Origin: Larkinella punicea
GTDB taxonomy: Bacteria > Bacteroidota > Bacteroidia > Cytophagales > Spirosomataceae
Assembly (NCBI RefSeq): GCF_003334855.1
Contig: NZ_QOWE01000007.1
Location: 246,754-310,753, forward strand
Length of the DNA stretch: 64,000 nt
Direction: 5' to 3'
The stretch's first letter is position 1. Every line of letters starts with the position of its first letter. Below, piece after piece: positions 51,569 through 60,008 of the stretch. The notes below the pieces were generated by a model, which made no database searches, was not told the origin of the DNA, and saw only the letters and a program-made list of their open reading frames with translations. The position numbers were made by a program, and so were the translations under genes.

Positions 51569-51943
51569 TTATTTTGTCAACAATTGCAATTCGGCTTTCA
51601 AAACCGGCTGCATCGCTTCCAGCTTTTCAGTGAAGTTAAGGTAGGTAATCCGGATTAATTCATACTCCGTCTTTTTCTTCGCCAGCCGTTCTACTTCCTC
51701 CAATCGATGTTCCAGTTGGGTAAGTCCCACCATGCCCAGCCAGGGCCTCAACTGGTGGGTCATTCCACAAACGCCCGTCCAGTCCTGCGACTCAATCAGG
51801 CTCTCCAACACCTGAAAAGCCGGAACGACTTCGTCCAGAAACATTTCAATCGTTGAAATCAGGGTTTCCGTGTCGTCTTCATATAGTTGCAGCAGACGGG
51901 CGCGGTCGAGTTGATCAATGCCCTTGTCGGCGAAATGGGTCAT
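51569..51943 (-). CDS. Hpt-domain phosphotransfer protein
   Basis: This protein of 124 residues starts at ATG 51943; a longer frame from TTG 52012 would overlap the kinase gene and is less likely. It is all-helical and shows the Hpt signature GMTHQLRPWLGMVGL with phospho-accepting His63, matching the HxLKP pattern. It lies 50 bases after a hybrid histidine kinase and ahead of a single-domain regulator. It would pass phosphate from the kinase's receiver to that regulator. No catalytic or membrane part is present, so it acts in the cytoplasm. Confidence 0.83.
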   Translation of the reverse strand: MTHFADKGIDQLDRARLLQLYEDDTETLISTIEMFLDEVVPAFQVLESLIESQDWTGVCGMTHQLRPWLGMVGLTQLEHRLEEVERLAKKKTEYELIRITYLNFTEKLEAMQPVLKAELQLLTK

Positions 51944-51993
51944 GTCTACCAAAATAAGATGCGTTACGGTGGGGCCGGTTTTCCCGGTATTGG

Positions 51994-53517
51994 TTAGTTG
52001 AGCCGCTGGCAATACTTGGCGATTTTCTGAAACAAATCGTTAGGATTGAACGGTTTGGTCACGTAATCGTTGATGCCCGCATGAATGGCACGGTCGCGGT
52101 TGCTATACGTGGCCGAAGCAGTCAGGGCAATCACCGGAATTTTGGAGTCGGTCTCCCGGATGTGCTGCGTCGAGGTGTAACCGTCCATCACCGGCATCTG
52201 AAGGTCCATCAGGATGAGGTCGTAGGAACCCGCCAGAAATTTTTCGACGCCGATCTGTCCATTCTCGGCCACGTCCACCAGAACCCCCCAGCGGCTCAGG
52301 AACTTGAGCGCAACTTTCACGTTGACCGGATAATCTTCCACCAGCAACACCCGGACGCCTTTCAGGGTCTGGTCGTTGATCGAATCGGGCAGGACATAAG
52401 CCTGTTTCACGGCGGAACTGATGCGCAAATCGAGGGTAAAATGAAACTTTGCCCCTTTTCCTTCCTCGCTTTCCACTTCGATCTTGCTGTCGTGCAGTTC
52501 GAGCAGTCGGCGGGTAATGACCAACCCCAGCCCGGTTCCGCCAAATTGCCGGGTCGTGGCTGAATTGGCCTGCGTAAACATCTCAAAAATGGCCTGCTGT
52601 TTTTCGGGCGCAATTCCGATGCCGGTATCCTGCACCGAAACATAAATGGAAGCCACTTCGTCGTCTTTCTGAAGCAGCGACAGTTCGATGGTAATCGTGC
52701 CTTTTTTGGTGAACTTGATGGCGTTGGAAACCAGGTTGGACAATACCTGCCCAATCCGCAGCGAATCCCCAATCAGCGAATCCGGAATGTCGTCGTCCAC
52801 CATCAGCTTGATGCGGGTTCCGTTTTCTTCGGCTTTGAACTGGTGCGCGCGTTTGATATTGGAAACCAGATGTTTAAAGTCGAAATTGGTTTCTTCGAGT
52901 TCTACTTTGCCAGCTTCGATCTTACTAAAGTCCAGAATGTCGTTGATGAGCGCGTGCAGGTGTTCAATCGAAAATTGCAGCGTTTTGAGGTTTTCTGCCA
53001 GGGCGGGCGGCACTTCTTCCTGGCTCATCAGATACGTCATGCCAACAATGCCATTGAGCGGTGTCCGGATTTCGTGGCTCATCATGGACAGAAATTCCGA
53101 TTTCGCCAGGGTAGCGTTCTCCGCATCTTCTTTTGCCGACCGCAGTTCAAGCTCGATTTGCTTGCGGTGTTCAATCTGTTTTTGCAGAAAATCGACCAGG
53201 GAAACCAGGTTCTCAGGGCCAAATTCCGGCATTTCATCCCCTTCCGGAATCTCCATCGACTGAATGGCTTCGATCAGTTTTTCTTCCGATTGCCGGCGCT
53301 GGCTGATTTCTTCCTTGAGTTTTTGATTAATCGTGGCATATTCCCGTTCGTTGAGAAACGACGAATGCTCGAACAGTTCCTTGTCGCGGTCAAAGTTTTG
53401 ATACGATTCATTGACCGCCTTGACAAACTGCTGAAACCGCTCATGCTGCAGACATTCTTCCGTCAGGTGTTTATTGATTTGTCGGGCCAGCAGTTTATGG
53501 AAATTCGTGGTGTCCAT
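51994..53517 (-). CDS. Hybrid sensor histidine kinase, soluble
   Basis: This 507-residue protein has no membrane helix. The N-terminal 130 residues are helical and rich in charged residues and hold no recognised sensor. Then come the dimer/phospho-His domain (H148 in MSHEIRTPLNG), the ATPase domain (N-box VSNAIKF, DTGIGI, GGTGLGLVI) and a C-terminal receiver with phosphoacceptor D438 (LILMDLQMPVMDGY). It starts 4 bases after the FIST gene stop, so the FIST protein is the likely signal input. The next gene is an Hpt protein. The layout is a soluble phosphorelay beside the polysaccharide priming enzyme. Confidence 0.92.
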   Translation of the reverse strand: MDTTNFHKLLARQINKHLTEECLQHERFQQFVKAVNESYQNFDRDKELFEHSSFLNEREYATINQKLKEEISQRRQSEEKLIEAIQSMEIPEGDEMPEFGPENLVSLVDFLQKQIEHRKQIELELRSAKEDAENATLAKSEFLSMMSHEIRTPLNGIVGMTYLMSQEEVPPALAENLKTLQFSIEHLHALINDILDFSKIEAGKVELEETNFDFKHLVSNIKRAHQFKAEENGTRIKLMVDDDIPDSLIGDSLRIGQVLSNLVSNAIKFTKKGTITIELSLLQKDDEVASIYVSVQDTGIGIAPEKQQAIFEMFTQANSATTRQFGGTGLGLVITRRLLELHDSKIEVESEEGKGAKFHFTLDLRISSAVKQAYVLPDSINDQTLKGVRVLLVEDYPVNVKVALKFLSRWGVLVDVAENGQIGVEKFLAGSYDLILMDLQMPVMDGYTSTQHIRETDSKIPVIALTASATYSNRDRAIHAGINDYVTKPFNPNDLFQKIAKYCQRLN

Positions 53518-53521
53518 AGCG

Positions 53522-54661
53522 TCAGTTTTCGGAAAAGACCGTCACGGTCATCGTTTGGTTGTGTAGTTCGCAGCGGGTGTTGGACTGCAAGGGAGAAATT
53601 TCTCCGTAAGAATAAAAACCCGTCATCACCGCATCGGTTCCGAACACTTCGCGGGCGGCTTCAACTTCCTCGTCGGTTCGTTGCCCCAACACCAGCTTCC
53701 GGCCCACACAGCTAATCAGAATCGCCAGTTCGGGCGCAAAGTTGAGCTGATTCAAGGAGGTTTGTGCGGCCTCCGCCGACGCGTCGATGAGCCGGTCAAA
53801 ATTAGCCGTCATAAACCGTACCAGGGCCTTTTCGGGCATCTCGCCCGCAAACGTCATGCTCCTGGCTTCTTCGTCGATGGCCAGGATGGTGCGCACCAGC
53901 GGCTCCGACCCGGCCGTGGCCCGAATGGACAGCGGGAAAAGCAGGGCCGCCGAGGGCAGACTTTCGGCGTATTTACCCAGATACTCCTTGTATAAATCCA
54001 GCGCGTGTTTGCCATCGATCTGGTACAACACATTGTAGGTCGCTTTGGTTACTTCGCGTTCCGGCCCGAAAACATCCCAGCCGCCCATCGATCCATGCCC
54101 GATTTTCAGTTCAGTACCGTAAAAACCGATTCCGACAATTTTACCCGCAGCGGGGTTTTGGTTCAGGCCCACGAGCGTCCGCTCAAACCGGGCGGCATCG
54201 CCGGCCAGCCCCCCCGAAATGGGAATGTGTCGTTTCAGCAATTGATTGAGTGCTTCGGTCAGATCGCTGCCGTTCACCCAGCTCCCATCAGAAATCAGGA
54301 AAATAGCCGCCAGATCCGGCTCGTCCAGTTCCCGGGCGATTTTTTCCCCCGCCTGAAAACTTTCCGTGTGTTTTCGGATGTCGATCTGCACGGTTCGAAC
54401 CCGGGTTTTATCAAATTCGATGGCGGTTGCGATGACCGATCCATCATGAACTTTGTCGAGGTAAATTTCGCCAGCCGTGGAATTGATTACGATGTCGGCC
54501 GTCGGATAGCGTTCGCGGAGTTGGTCATATACATTTAATTTTTCCAATAAAAACCGTTCACCAAATGCCAAAACTAACTGGGCATTATCAGCCACAAAAC
54601 CCGGCGTTTCCGACAAGGACGACCACGCCTGGTTTTCAAAAACAGATTGATTCAGTTTCAT
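53522..54661 (-). CDS. FIST-domain sensor protein
   Basis: This 379-residue soluble protein has a FIST N domain (about 25-225) with STAGEIY, AIFLISDGSWVNGSDL and PISGGLAGDAARF, and a FIST C domain (about 235-365) ending GFYSYGEISP. FIST proteins are small-ligand sensors that work with kinases or chemotaxis-type proteins; amino acids are a suspected ligand class. It is the first gene of a four-gene signalling set (FIST, hybrid kinase, Hpt, regulator) on the - strand. The kinase gene follows after 4 bases, which supports a direct partnership. A copy of the TGTCTGATAAT motif lies about 300 bases upstream. Confidence 0.9.
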   Translation of the reverse strand: MKLNQSVFENQAWSSLSETPGFVADNAQLVLAFGERFLLEKLNVYDQLRERYPTADIVINSTAGEIYLDKVHDGSVIATAIEFDKTRVRTVQIDIRKHTESFQAGEKIARELDEPDLAAIFLISDGSWVNGSDLTEALNQLLKRHIPISGGLAGDAARFERTLVGLNQNPAAGKIVGIGFYGTELKIGHGSMGGWDVFGPEREVTKATYNVLYQIDGKHALDLYKEYLGKYAESLPSAALLFPLSIRATAGSEPLVRTILAIDEEARSMTFAGEMPEKALVRFMTANFDRLIDASAEAAQTSLNQLNFAPELAILISCVGRKLVLGQRTDEEVEAAREVFGTDAVMTGFYSYGEISPLQSNTRCELHNQTMTVTVFSEN

Positions 54662-55087
54662 TCGTGTGTGACAGTAAAAAGTAAGGTGGGTAAGCCGATA
54701 CGATCGATTTCATGAACAGAATACATAAGTAGTTTTCCCTACAAATAGTATACTAAATGGTAACTTCCGGATAAATAACGGTGAAATTTTTTCTGATTAA
54801 TCCTACTTTTCCCAAACCGGCCGGTCTCTCTTATCCACGTCCTGTAAGCCGGTGCCGTAAATTCTGCCCGGGAAGGCATGGTTATTCCAAAAACAGTACC
54901 AGCGGTTTGAAGCAGAATCTGAACGAAAAAAAAGAGGGGAAATTAACCAGAACAATCTGTAATTATCAGACATTCACAACACAAATATCGTGCTAATTTC
55001 AATACAAAAATTGAGGATTCATTTAATTTCTTTCTTGTATGCGGGGCAGCCTGTAACCGATGGCCAAACAGTAGGGAATTATACTTA
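54662..55087. other. Gene-free region upstream of the FIST gene
   Basis: Short reading frames here show no family likeness and no ribosome site, so no gene is called. The region should carry the promoter of the FIST operon. It holds one copy of the TGTCTGATAAT motif (- strand, 54962-54974). Confidence 0.45.
54962..54974 (-). promoter_or_regulatory. Recurrent TTTGTCTGRTAAT motif, site 7
   Basis: On the - strand it reads AATGTCTGATAAT and points toward the FIST gene 300 bases away. It is the only one of the seven intergenic sites close to the signalling genes rather than to glycosyltransferases. Confidence 0.45.
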
Positions 55088-55408
55088 CTACGACTGAGTT
55101 TCCAGGGGCAACTCGGTCTGGTAAATATCGGCAAAACATTCCTGCAATTCGTGAACATAATGCAGATATCGGCGGCTGCTGACGCACAGCCAGCAATTGA
55201 GACCGGGGACTAATTTCAGATCCTGAAAAAACCAGAAGTGACGGGCGGCATCCGGGCGAAAGCCGAATGAGGTCAACCATTGCTTGGTCAACCGAATGGG
55301 TTGAGGACGGTGATGCGGCAGGATTTCCTGCAACAATTTTTCAGTAAACAGCGTCGGTTCATTTCCGACGTAATAGTATCGGCCAACTTGTGGCGGGCTG
55401 ATTTTCAT
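55088..55408 (-). CDS. Small Bacteroidota protein of unknown function
   Basis: This 106-residue protein has an ATG at 55408. The N-terminus (PPQVGRYYYVGNEPTLFTEK) and the ending SRRYLHYVHELQECFADIYQTEL resemble a widespread Bacteroidota family. Those small proteins start with a RIGN(W/Y)-type segment and end in YVHQLQNLYFALTGEEL. They often occur near phage or plasmid genes, but no such genes are adjacent here. No signal peptide or membrane helix is seen. It stands alone between the signalling operon and the hydroxyproline operon. The function is unknown. Confidence 0.65.
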   Translation of the reverse strand: MKISPPQVGRYYYVGNEPTLFTEKLLQEILPHHRPQPIRLTKQWLTSFGFRPDAARHFWFFQDLKLVPGLNCWLCVSSRRYLHYVHELQECFADIYQTELPLETQS

Positions 55409-55631
55409 GGCATGGGATCGGTAAAATCACGAACACACAAAAGTAGAGGGTTTATTTCAAATACGGCAAGTGAATTAGATCGTGAAAGTTACTTTTTTTT
55501 ACTGTTTTTGTCACCATTTATTCACTAACGGTATAATCCCGCCTATTTATCTACGGTTTTGGCCTTTTTTATTCTGTGTCGAACGGATTCTGGCAAAAAT
55601 GGCTACGAATTTTGCTTTAATCGTTACTTTT

Positions 55632-56879
55632 TTATCGGAACCGGTCCGGATTGAACGGACGCAGCTCCATGGCCGGTGCGCGGTTGTCGAGACAGTCCGC
55701 CACCAGTTTACCAGAAGCGGGTCCCAGGCTCACACCCATCATCCCGTGTCCGGTCGCTAAAGTCAGGTTTTCAAAGCCCGACACCCGACCAATATACGGC
55801 AATCCGTCGGGCGAACAGGGCCGCAACCCGCTCCAGACCTTCGACACGTCCGGCAGTTGAGCCGGCAGATCGGGATAATAGTTTTGGATGGAATTGACAA
55901 TGCCCCGCACCCGGTTCATGTTAACGGACAAATCGGTTCCGGCTACTTCGAGCGTACCGGCAAACCGCAAATCCGCCCCCATCGGTGTGGCCGTGGCGCG
56001 GGCTTCCAGCATGATGGCCGGAACCCGGATGTTCGGACGCTGGTTTCGCAGCATGAAACTGTAGCCTTTGCCGCCCTGCAACGGCAGCGAAATCCCCAAC
56101 AACCGCATCAAGGACGGTGACCAGGAACCGGCGGCAATAACCACTTCGTCAACGGGATGCTCCGCCGAAACCGTTCTGACGGAAGTAATCCGGGAGCCTG
56201 ACCGGCCAAAATCGGTCACCGATTGGTTTTCCAGCAGCGTAACGCCCCGGTTTTTCAAATACGCAACCAGCGAGCGAATCAACTGACCGGGGTTCAAATG
56301 CGCATCGCCGGGGTAATATACCGCCCCCCGGACGTCTACCCGGGCATCCGGCTCCAGATCCTGCACCTGCACACCCGACAATTGCCGCGCTTCAATACCG
56401 GCGCGGTTGGCCACTTCTGCTTCCTCGGCCATTTCGTGTTCAGCAGCAGCGGTTTTATACAACATCAGAAGTCCGTCTTCCTTCCAGCCAAACGACAGGC
56501 CATCGGTCCGGGCGAGTTCCTGGTACAGCTTCTTGCTCAGTAAACTAATGTCACGCAGCGCCGGAATCGCCCGCTCGACGTGTTCGGGCGTCGAATGCTT
56601 GTAGAAGAGCCAGCCCCAGCGCAGAAGATCGGCACTCAGGCGGGGTTTGATGTAAAACGGACTGGTCGACCGCAACAGCATCCGCATGCCTTTGGCCATC
56701 ATCCCCGGCTGCGCCAGCGGAATAATGTGACTCGGCACAATCATCCCGGCATTGCCAAACGAACAGCCGTCGGTCAGCGTGTTTTGATCGAAAACCGTTA
56801 CTTTATAACCCGCCTTGTCCAGATAATAAGCTGAACATAAACCGATTACTCCACCACCAATAATACCGATGTGTCTCAT
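55632..56879 (-). CDS. D-hydroxyproline dehydrogenase-like FAD oxidoreductase (DadA family)
   Basis: This 415-residue cytoplasmic protein has the FAD site GIIGGGVIGLCSAYYL (about 4-19), a DAO-type fold and an ending typical of DadA-like enzymes (GLRPCSPDGLPYIGR, ATGHGMMGVSLGPASGKLVAD). In bacterial hydroxyproline catabolism this enzyme oxidises cis-4-hydroxy-D-proline to 1-pyrroline-4-hydroxy-2-carboxylate. Its start overlaps the stop of the Hyp epimerase gene by 4 bases (ATGA type), so translation is coupled. Context decides the substrate; the sequence alone would only say D-amino acid dehydrogenase. Confidence 0.88.
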   Translation of the reverse strand: MRHIGIIGGGVIGLCSAYYLDKAGYKVTVFDQNTLTDGCSFGNAGMIVPSHIIPLAQPGMMAKGMRMLLRSTSPFYIKPRLSADLLRWGWLFYKHSTPEHVERAIPALRDISLLSKKLYQELARTDGLSFGWKEDGLLMLYKTAAAEHEMAEEAEVANRAGIEARQLSGVQVQDLEPDARVDVRGAVYYPGDAHLNPGQLIRSLVAYLKNRGVTLLENQSVTDFGRSGSRITSVRTVSAEHPVDEVVIAAGSWSPSLMRLLGISLPLQGGKGYSFMLRNQRPNIRVPAIMLEARATATPMGADLRFAGTLEVAGTDLSVNMNRVRGIVNSIQNYYPDLPAQLPDVSKVWSGLRPCSPDGLPYIGRVSGFENLTLATGHGMMGVSLGPASGKLVADCLDNRAPAMELRPFNPDRFR

Positions 56880-57877
56880 ATTACCTGAAAACCATGTACG
56901 TAAGGATCGTCTTCATCCAGAATAATATGATTGAAGCCGTGAATAATGGCCCAGCCTTCGATGCTCGGCACGATGGCGGTTTTTCCGGCCAACTCGGTTT
57001 CCTGCTCGATTCGGCCCGTAAAAATGGAACCGATAATGCTTTCATGTACAAAATCCTGACCCGGTTTCAGCCAGCCTTTGGCGTACCATTGCGCCAGCCG
57101 GGCCGACGTGCCGGTGCCGCAGGGCGAGCGGTCGATGGCCTTGTCGCCGTAGAAAACCGCATTCCGGGCCGTCGACGTAGCCGCCAGCGGTTCGCCCGTC
57201 CACAGAACGTGGCTCAGCCCGTTGATGGTCGGGTTTTCGGGATGCACAAACGCATACTGTTGGTTCATTCGCTCCCGCATCACCCGCGCCCAGGCAATGA
57301 GTTGTTCCGCCTTGAAATGCTGTAAACCGGCAAAATTGGGTTGTGGGTCCACAATGGCGTAAAAATTCCCGCCATACGCAACATCGACCGTCAGCGTTCC
57401 TAAATCCGGGCAATCGACCGTCAGCCCCTCGGCCGCCAGATATGACTTGATGTTGGTGATTTTAACCGATTTTACCTTCCGCCCCTCCTGCCGGTATTCG
57501 ACCCGCACCAGGCCTGCGGGAACCTCCAGGTTCAGAACGCCCGGTGTTTTCGGCACGACGAGGCCCTGCTCGATGGCCACCGTCACGGTTCCGATGGTGC
57601 CGTGGCCGCACATCGGCAAACAGCCGGAGGTTTCGATAAACAGCACGCCCACATCGTTGGCGGGGTCGCTGGGTGGATACAGAATGCTACCCGACATCAT
57701 ATCGTGGCCGCGCGGTTCGAACATCAGACTCTTCCGAATCCAGTCGTAATCGCGCAGAAAATGCTGCCGTTTTTCACTCATCGTCGCACCCACGAGGTGC
57801 GGAATACTCCCACCGGTCACCACCCGAACGGGATTGCCGCAGGTGTGGGCGTCGATGCAATAAAAATTATAGTTCAT
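56876..57877 (-). CDS. 4-hydroxyproline 2-epimerase (proline racemase family)
   Basis: This 333-residue protein has the two catalytic cysteines of the proline racemase family, Cys90 in MCGHGTIG and Cys253 in DRSPCGTGTSARLA. The family has three branches (proline racemase, 4-Hyp epimerase, 3-Hyp dehydratase), and retention of both Cys rules out the dehydratase. The next genes are a D-Hyp dehydrogenase and, upstream, a DapA-like deaminase, which points to 4-Hyp epimerase. It converts trans-4-hydroxy-L-proline to cis-4-hydroxy-D-proline. The DapA-like gene ends 24 bases upstream, and an AraC regulator diverges beyond it. Confidence 0.92.
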   Translation of the reverse strand: MNYNFYCIDAHTCGNPVRVVTGGSIPHLVGATMSEKRQHFLRDYDWIRKSLMFEPRGHDMMSGSILYPPSDPANDVGVLFIETSGCLPMCGHGTIGTVTVAIEQGLVVPKTPGVLNLEVPAGLVRVEYRQEGRKVKSVKITNIKSYLAAEGLTVDCPDLGTLTVDVAYGGNFYAIVDPQPNFAGLQHFKAEQLIAWARVMRERMNQQYAFVHPENPTINGLSHVLWTGEPLAATSTARNAVFYGDKAIDRSPCGTGTSARLAQWYAKGWLKPGQDFVHESIIGSIFTGRIEQETELAGKTAIVPSIEGWAIIHGFNHIILDEDDPYVHGFQVI

Positions 57878-57901
57878 ACGAAGGGGTGAGCGAAAAGGCG
57901 A

Positions 57902-58813
57902 CTACACCGTTTGCAGTTCGGGGCGGATCGCCAGGGCAGCTTCAATAATGCCCAGTACCCGTTCCCGCTCTTCTCCCTCCAGCGTCAGCCGCGGGGCGCG
58001 AACGTATTCCGAGCCGATGCCGGTGGCCGTGGCGGCTAGTTTGATGTATTGCACCAGTTTCGGCTGAATATCTAGTTCCAGCAGGGGCATAAACCACCGG
58101 TAAATCCGGATCGCTTCATCGATTCGACCGGCCTTCACCAGTTCATAAATGGCTACCGTTTCCTGCGGGAAGGCATCGACCAAACCGGCCACCCAGCCAT
58201 CCGCGCCCGATACCAGCGCTTCCAGTGCCAGCGTGTCTACCCCACCCAGCAAACTGTAGCGATCACCAAAGGCATTCCGCATCCGGGCGATGTTGGTCAG
58301 GTCGCGCGTCGATTCTTTCACGGCCCGAATGTTCGGCAAAACCGCCAGTTCCTCAAACATGGCCACGGTGGTCATGATTTTGTAATCGACCGGATTGTTG
58401 TAAATCATGATCGGCAGCGACGTTTCCTGCGCGATGGTTTTGAAAAACGCAACGGTTTCGCGGGAATCCGCAAAATACCGCATCGGCGGCAACAGCATCA
58501 GGCCATCGGCTCCGTTTGCTTCGGCTTCCCGCGCCCCCCGAACGGCTTCGCGCGTCGACGCTTCTGCTACGTTCATAATCACCGGAACCCGATTGTTGGT
58601 GGTTTCCAGCGCCTTTTCCAGCAAAGAAAGTTTCTCGGGGCCGGTCAGCGTACTGACCTCACCCAACGAGCCGGCAATGATCAAACCGTGAACACCGGCA
58701 TCAAGTTGAGCCAGGATGTTTTTGGCAAACAGCGGCAAATCGAGTTCGTCGTCGGCCGTAAAAGGCGTGAGCAGGGCGGGATAAACCCCTTTCCAGGGTA
58801 CGGAGATAGCCAT
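57902..58813 (-). CDS. DapA-family protein, likely 1-pyrroline-4-hydroxy-2-carboxylate deaminase
   Basis: This 303-residue protein has the DHDPS/NAL fold with Schiff-base Lys166 (IRAVKEST), Tyr138 (IMIYNNP) and the substrate loop IIAGSLGEVSTL at about 45-56. The family includes dihydrodipicolinate synthase, N-acetylneuraminate lyase and the hydroxyproline-pathway deaminase. Position next to Hyp epimerase and D-Hyp dehydrogenase supports the last. It would give alpha-ketoglutarate semialdehyde and ammonia. The matching semialdehyde dehydrogenase is not in the window. It is the first gene of the operon, and its promoter faces an AraC-type regulator. Confidence 0.85.
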   Translation of the reverse strand: MAISVPWKGVYPALLTPFTADDELDLPLFAKNILAQLDAGVHGLIIAGSLGEVSTLTGPEKLSLLEKALETTNNRVPVIMNVAEASTREAVRGAREAEANGADGLMLLPPMRYFADSRETVAFFKTIAQETSLPIMIYNNPVDYKIMTTVAMFEELAVLPNIRAVKESTRDLTNIARMRNAFGDRYSLLGGVDTLALEALVSGADGWVAGLVDAFPQETVAIYELVKAGRIDEAIRIYRWFMPLLELDIQPKLVQYIKLAATATGIGSEYVRAPRLTLEGEERERVLGIIEAALAIRPELQTV

Positions 58814-59139
58814 AATATTCAGGGATTAATCGGAGTTGATTGGATGCGTGCCACCTGCACGCTTCAGGTAGAACAAATTTGGCAAAAAACCGAATGGCTC
58901 ACTTCATAGAGATTGATTACTTCTGATACTTTTTTTGCCACTTTACGGTATAAACAGAAAATAATCAACCAATTATGTATCAATTTCAAAAATTATCGCT
59001 ACTTTGTTTTGCATCACCGTCTCTATTAATCACATTATCCATTTTGAATCGATATGTTTTCGATAATCATCTTCATCAATGAGCAACATGCACCGCTCCA
59101 CCATTTTCATTCCTGCCACCCTTCATTACCGGCTTTCCA
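58814..59139. promoter_or_regulatory. Divergent control region of the hydroxyproline locus
   Basis: This 326-base gap separates the Hyp operon (-) from its probable AraC regulator (+). It holds two perfect 10-base inverted copies of TGGCAAAAAA at 58880-58889 and 58931-58940, spaced about 51 bases centre to centre (close to five helix turns). They are candidate binding sites for the regulator. No gene is seen. Confidence 0.5.
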
Positions 59140-60003
59140 ATGAAACCGCTGCTGTTCCGGATTCCAACCGTTGCGGATCGCTCTTTTCGGGTTCAGGTCG
59201 ATGACGGGTCTCATTTTTACGACCGGCTTCATTTTCATCCCGAACTACAATTGACGTTAATCAAGGAAAGTGTGGGTACGCAGGTCATCGGCGACCGCAT
59301 CGACCGTTTCCGTCCGTACGATTTGCTACTTTTGGGGGCCAATTTACCGCATGTTTTTCGCAACGATCCGGCTTATTTTTCGGCAAAAACCGCTCAACGG
59401 GCGCTGTCGTATTCCGTCTATCTTCGTCCCGAACACCTGAAAGAATCGTTTTTCGGAATGCCCGAATTAAACCACCTCAGCCAGCTTTTTCAGGAAGCCC
59501 GGCACGGCGTTCGGATTCGCTTCAACGAGCCGGTTTCAACCACGTACTGCATGGAAGAACTGCACACGCTACGCCCTTTCGAGCAACTGATGGCGCTGTT
59601 AACGGTTCTGGATTGCATGGCGACCGATTCGAGACGGGAAATGCTGTCGATGACGGCCTATGAACAGCCCCGCCGACCCGACGATCACCAGCGGCTCGAC
59701 AATGTATTTACCTATATTCTGAACCACTACGCTTCGCCCATCACCCTGGAAGAAGTGGCCGCTCAGGCTCACCTGACCGAAAGCGCGTTTTGCCGGTTTT
59801 TTCGTCTTCATACCCGAAAAACGTTTTCGCAATTACTGAATGAAGTCCGGATCGAACACGCCTGCCGTTTGTTGCAGGAATCGAAACTCCCGATCAGCCA
59901 GATTGCTTTTTCGTGCGGCTACACGAATTTGTCGAACTTTAACCGTCAATTTAAACTCATTACCAGCCTGACACCGGGTCAATACATCAAAGCCATTTTC
60001 TAA
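59140..60003 (+). CDS. AraC-family transcriptional regulator of the hydroxyproline locus
   Basis: This 287-residue protein has an N-terminal cupin-like domain (FYDRLHFHPELQLTLI at about 27-42) and a C-terminal AraC domain (about 190-287) with ITLEEVAAQAHLTESAFCRF and ISQIAFSCGYTNLSNFNRQF. It diverges from the Hyp operon, and two peptidase genes follow on its own strand with only 5 bases to the first. It therefore may control both uptake-side peptidases and catabolism. It has the same layout as the AraC protein at 18161-19033. The inducer is probably hydroxyproline or a pathway intermediate (inference). Confidence 0.92.
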   Translation: MKPLLFRIPTVADRSFRVQVDDGSHFYDRLHFHPELQLTLIKESVGTQVIGDRIDRFRPYDLLLLGANLPHVFRNDPAYFSAKTAQRALSYSVYLRPEHLKESFFGMPELNHLSQLFQEARHGVRIRFNEPVSTTYCMEELHTLRPFEQLMALLTVLDCMATDSRREMLSMTAYEQPRRPDDHQRLDNVFTYILNHYASPITLEEVAAQAHLTESAFCRFFRLHTRKTFSQLLNEVRIEHACRLLQESKLPISQIAFSCGYTNLSNFNRQFKLITSLTPGQYIKAIF

Positions 60004-60008
60004 AAAAT

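Noticed and set aside
54781..54996. A 71-residue + strand open frame (MKFFLINPTFPKPAG...)
   Set aside because: The start resembles a B12-radical SAM opening (FFLINPTFP), but nothing follows that supports it, there is no ribosome site, and the frame ends after 71 codons.
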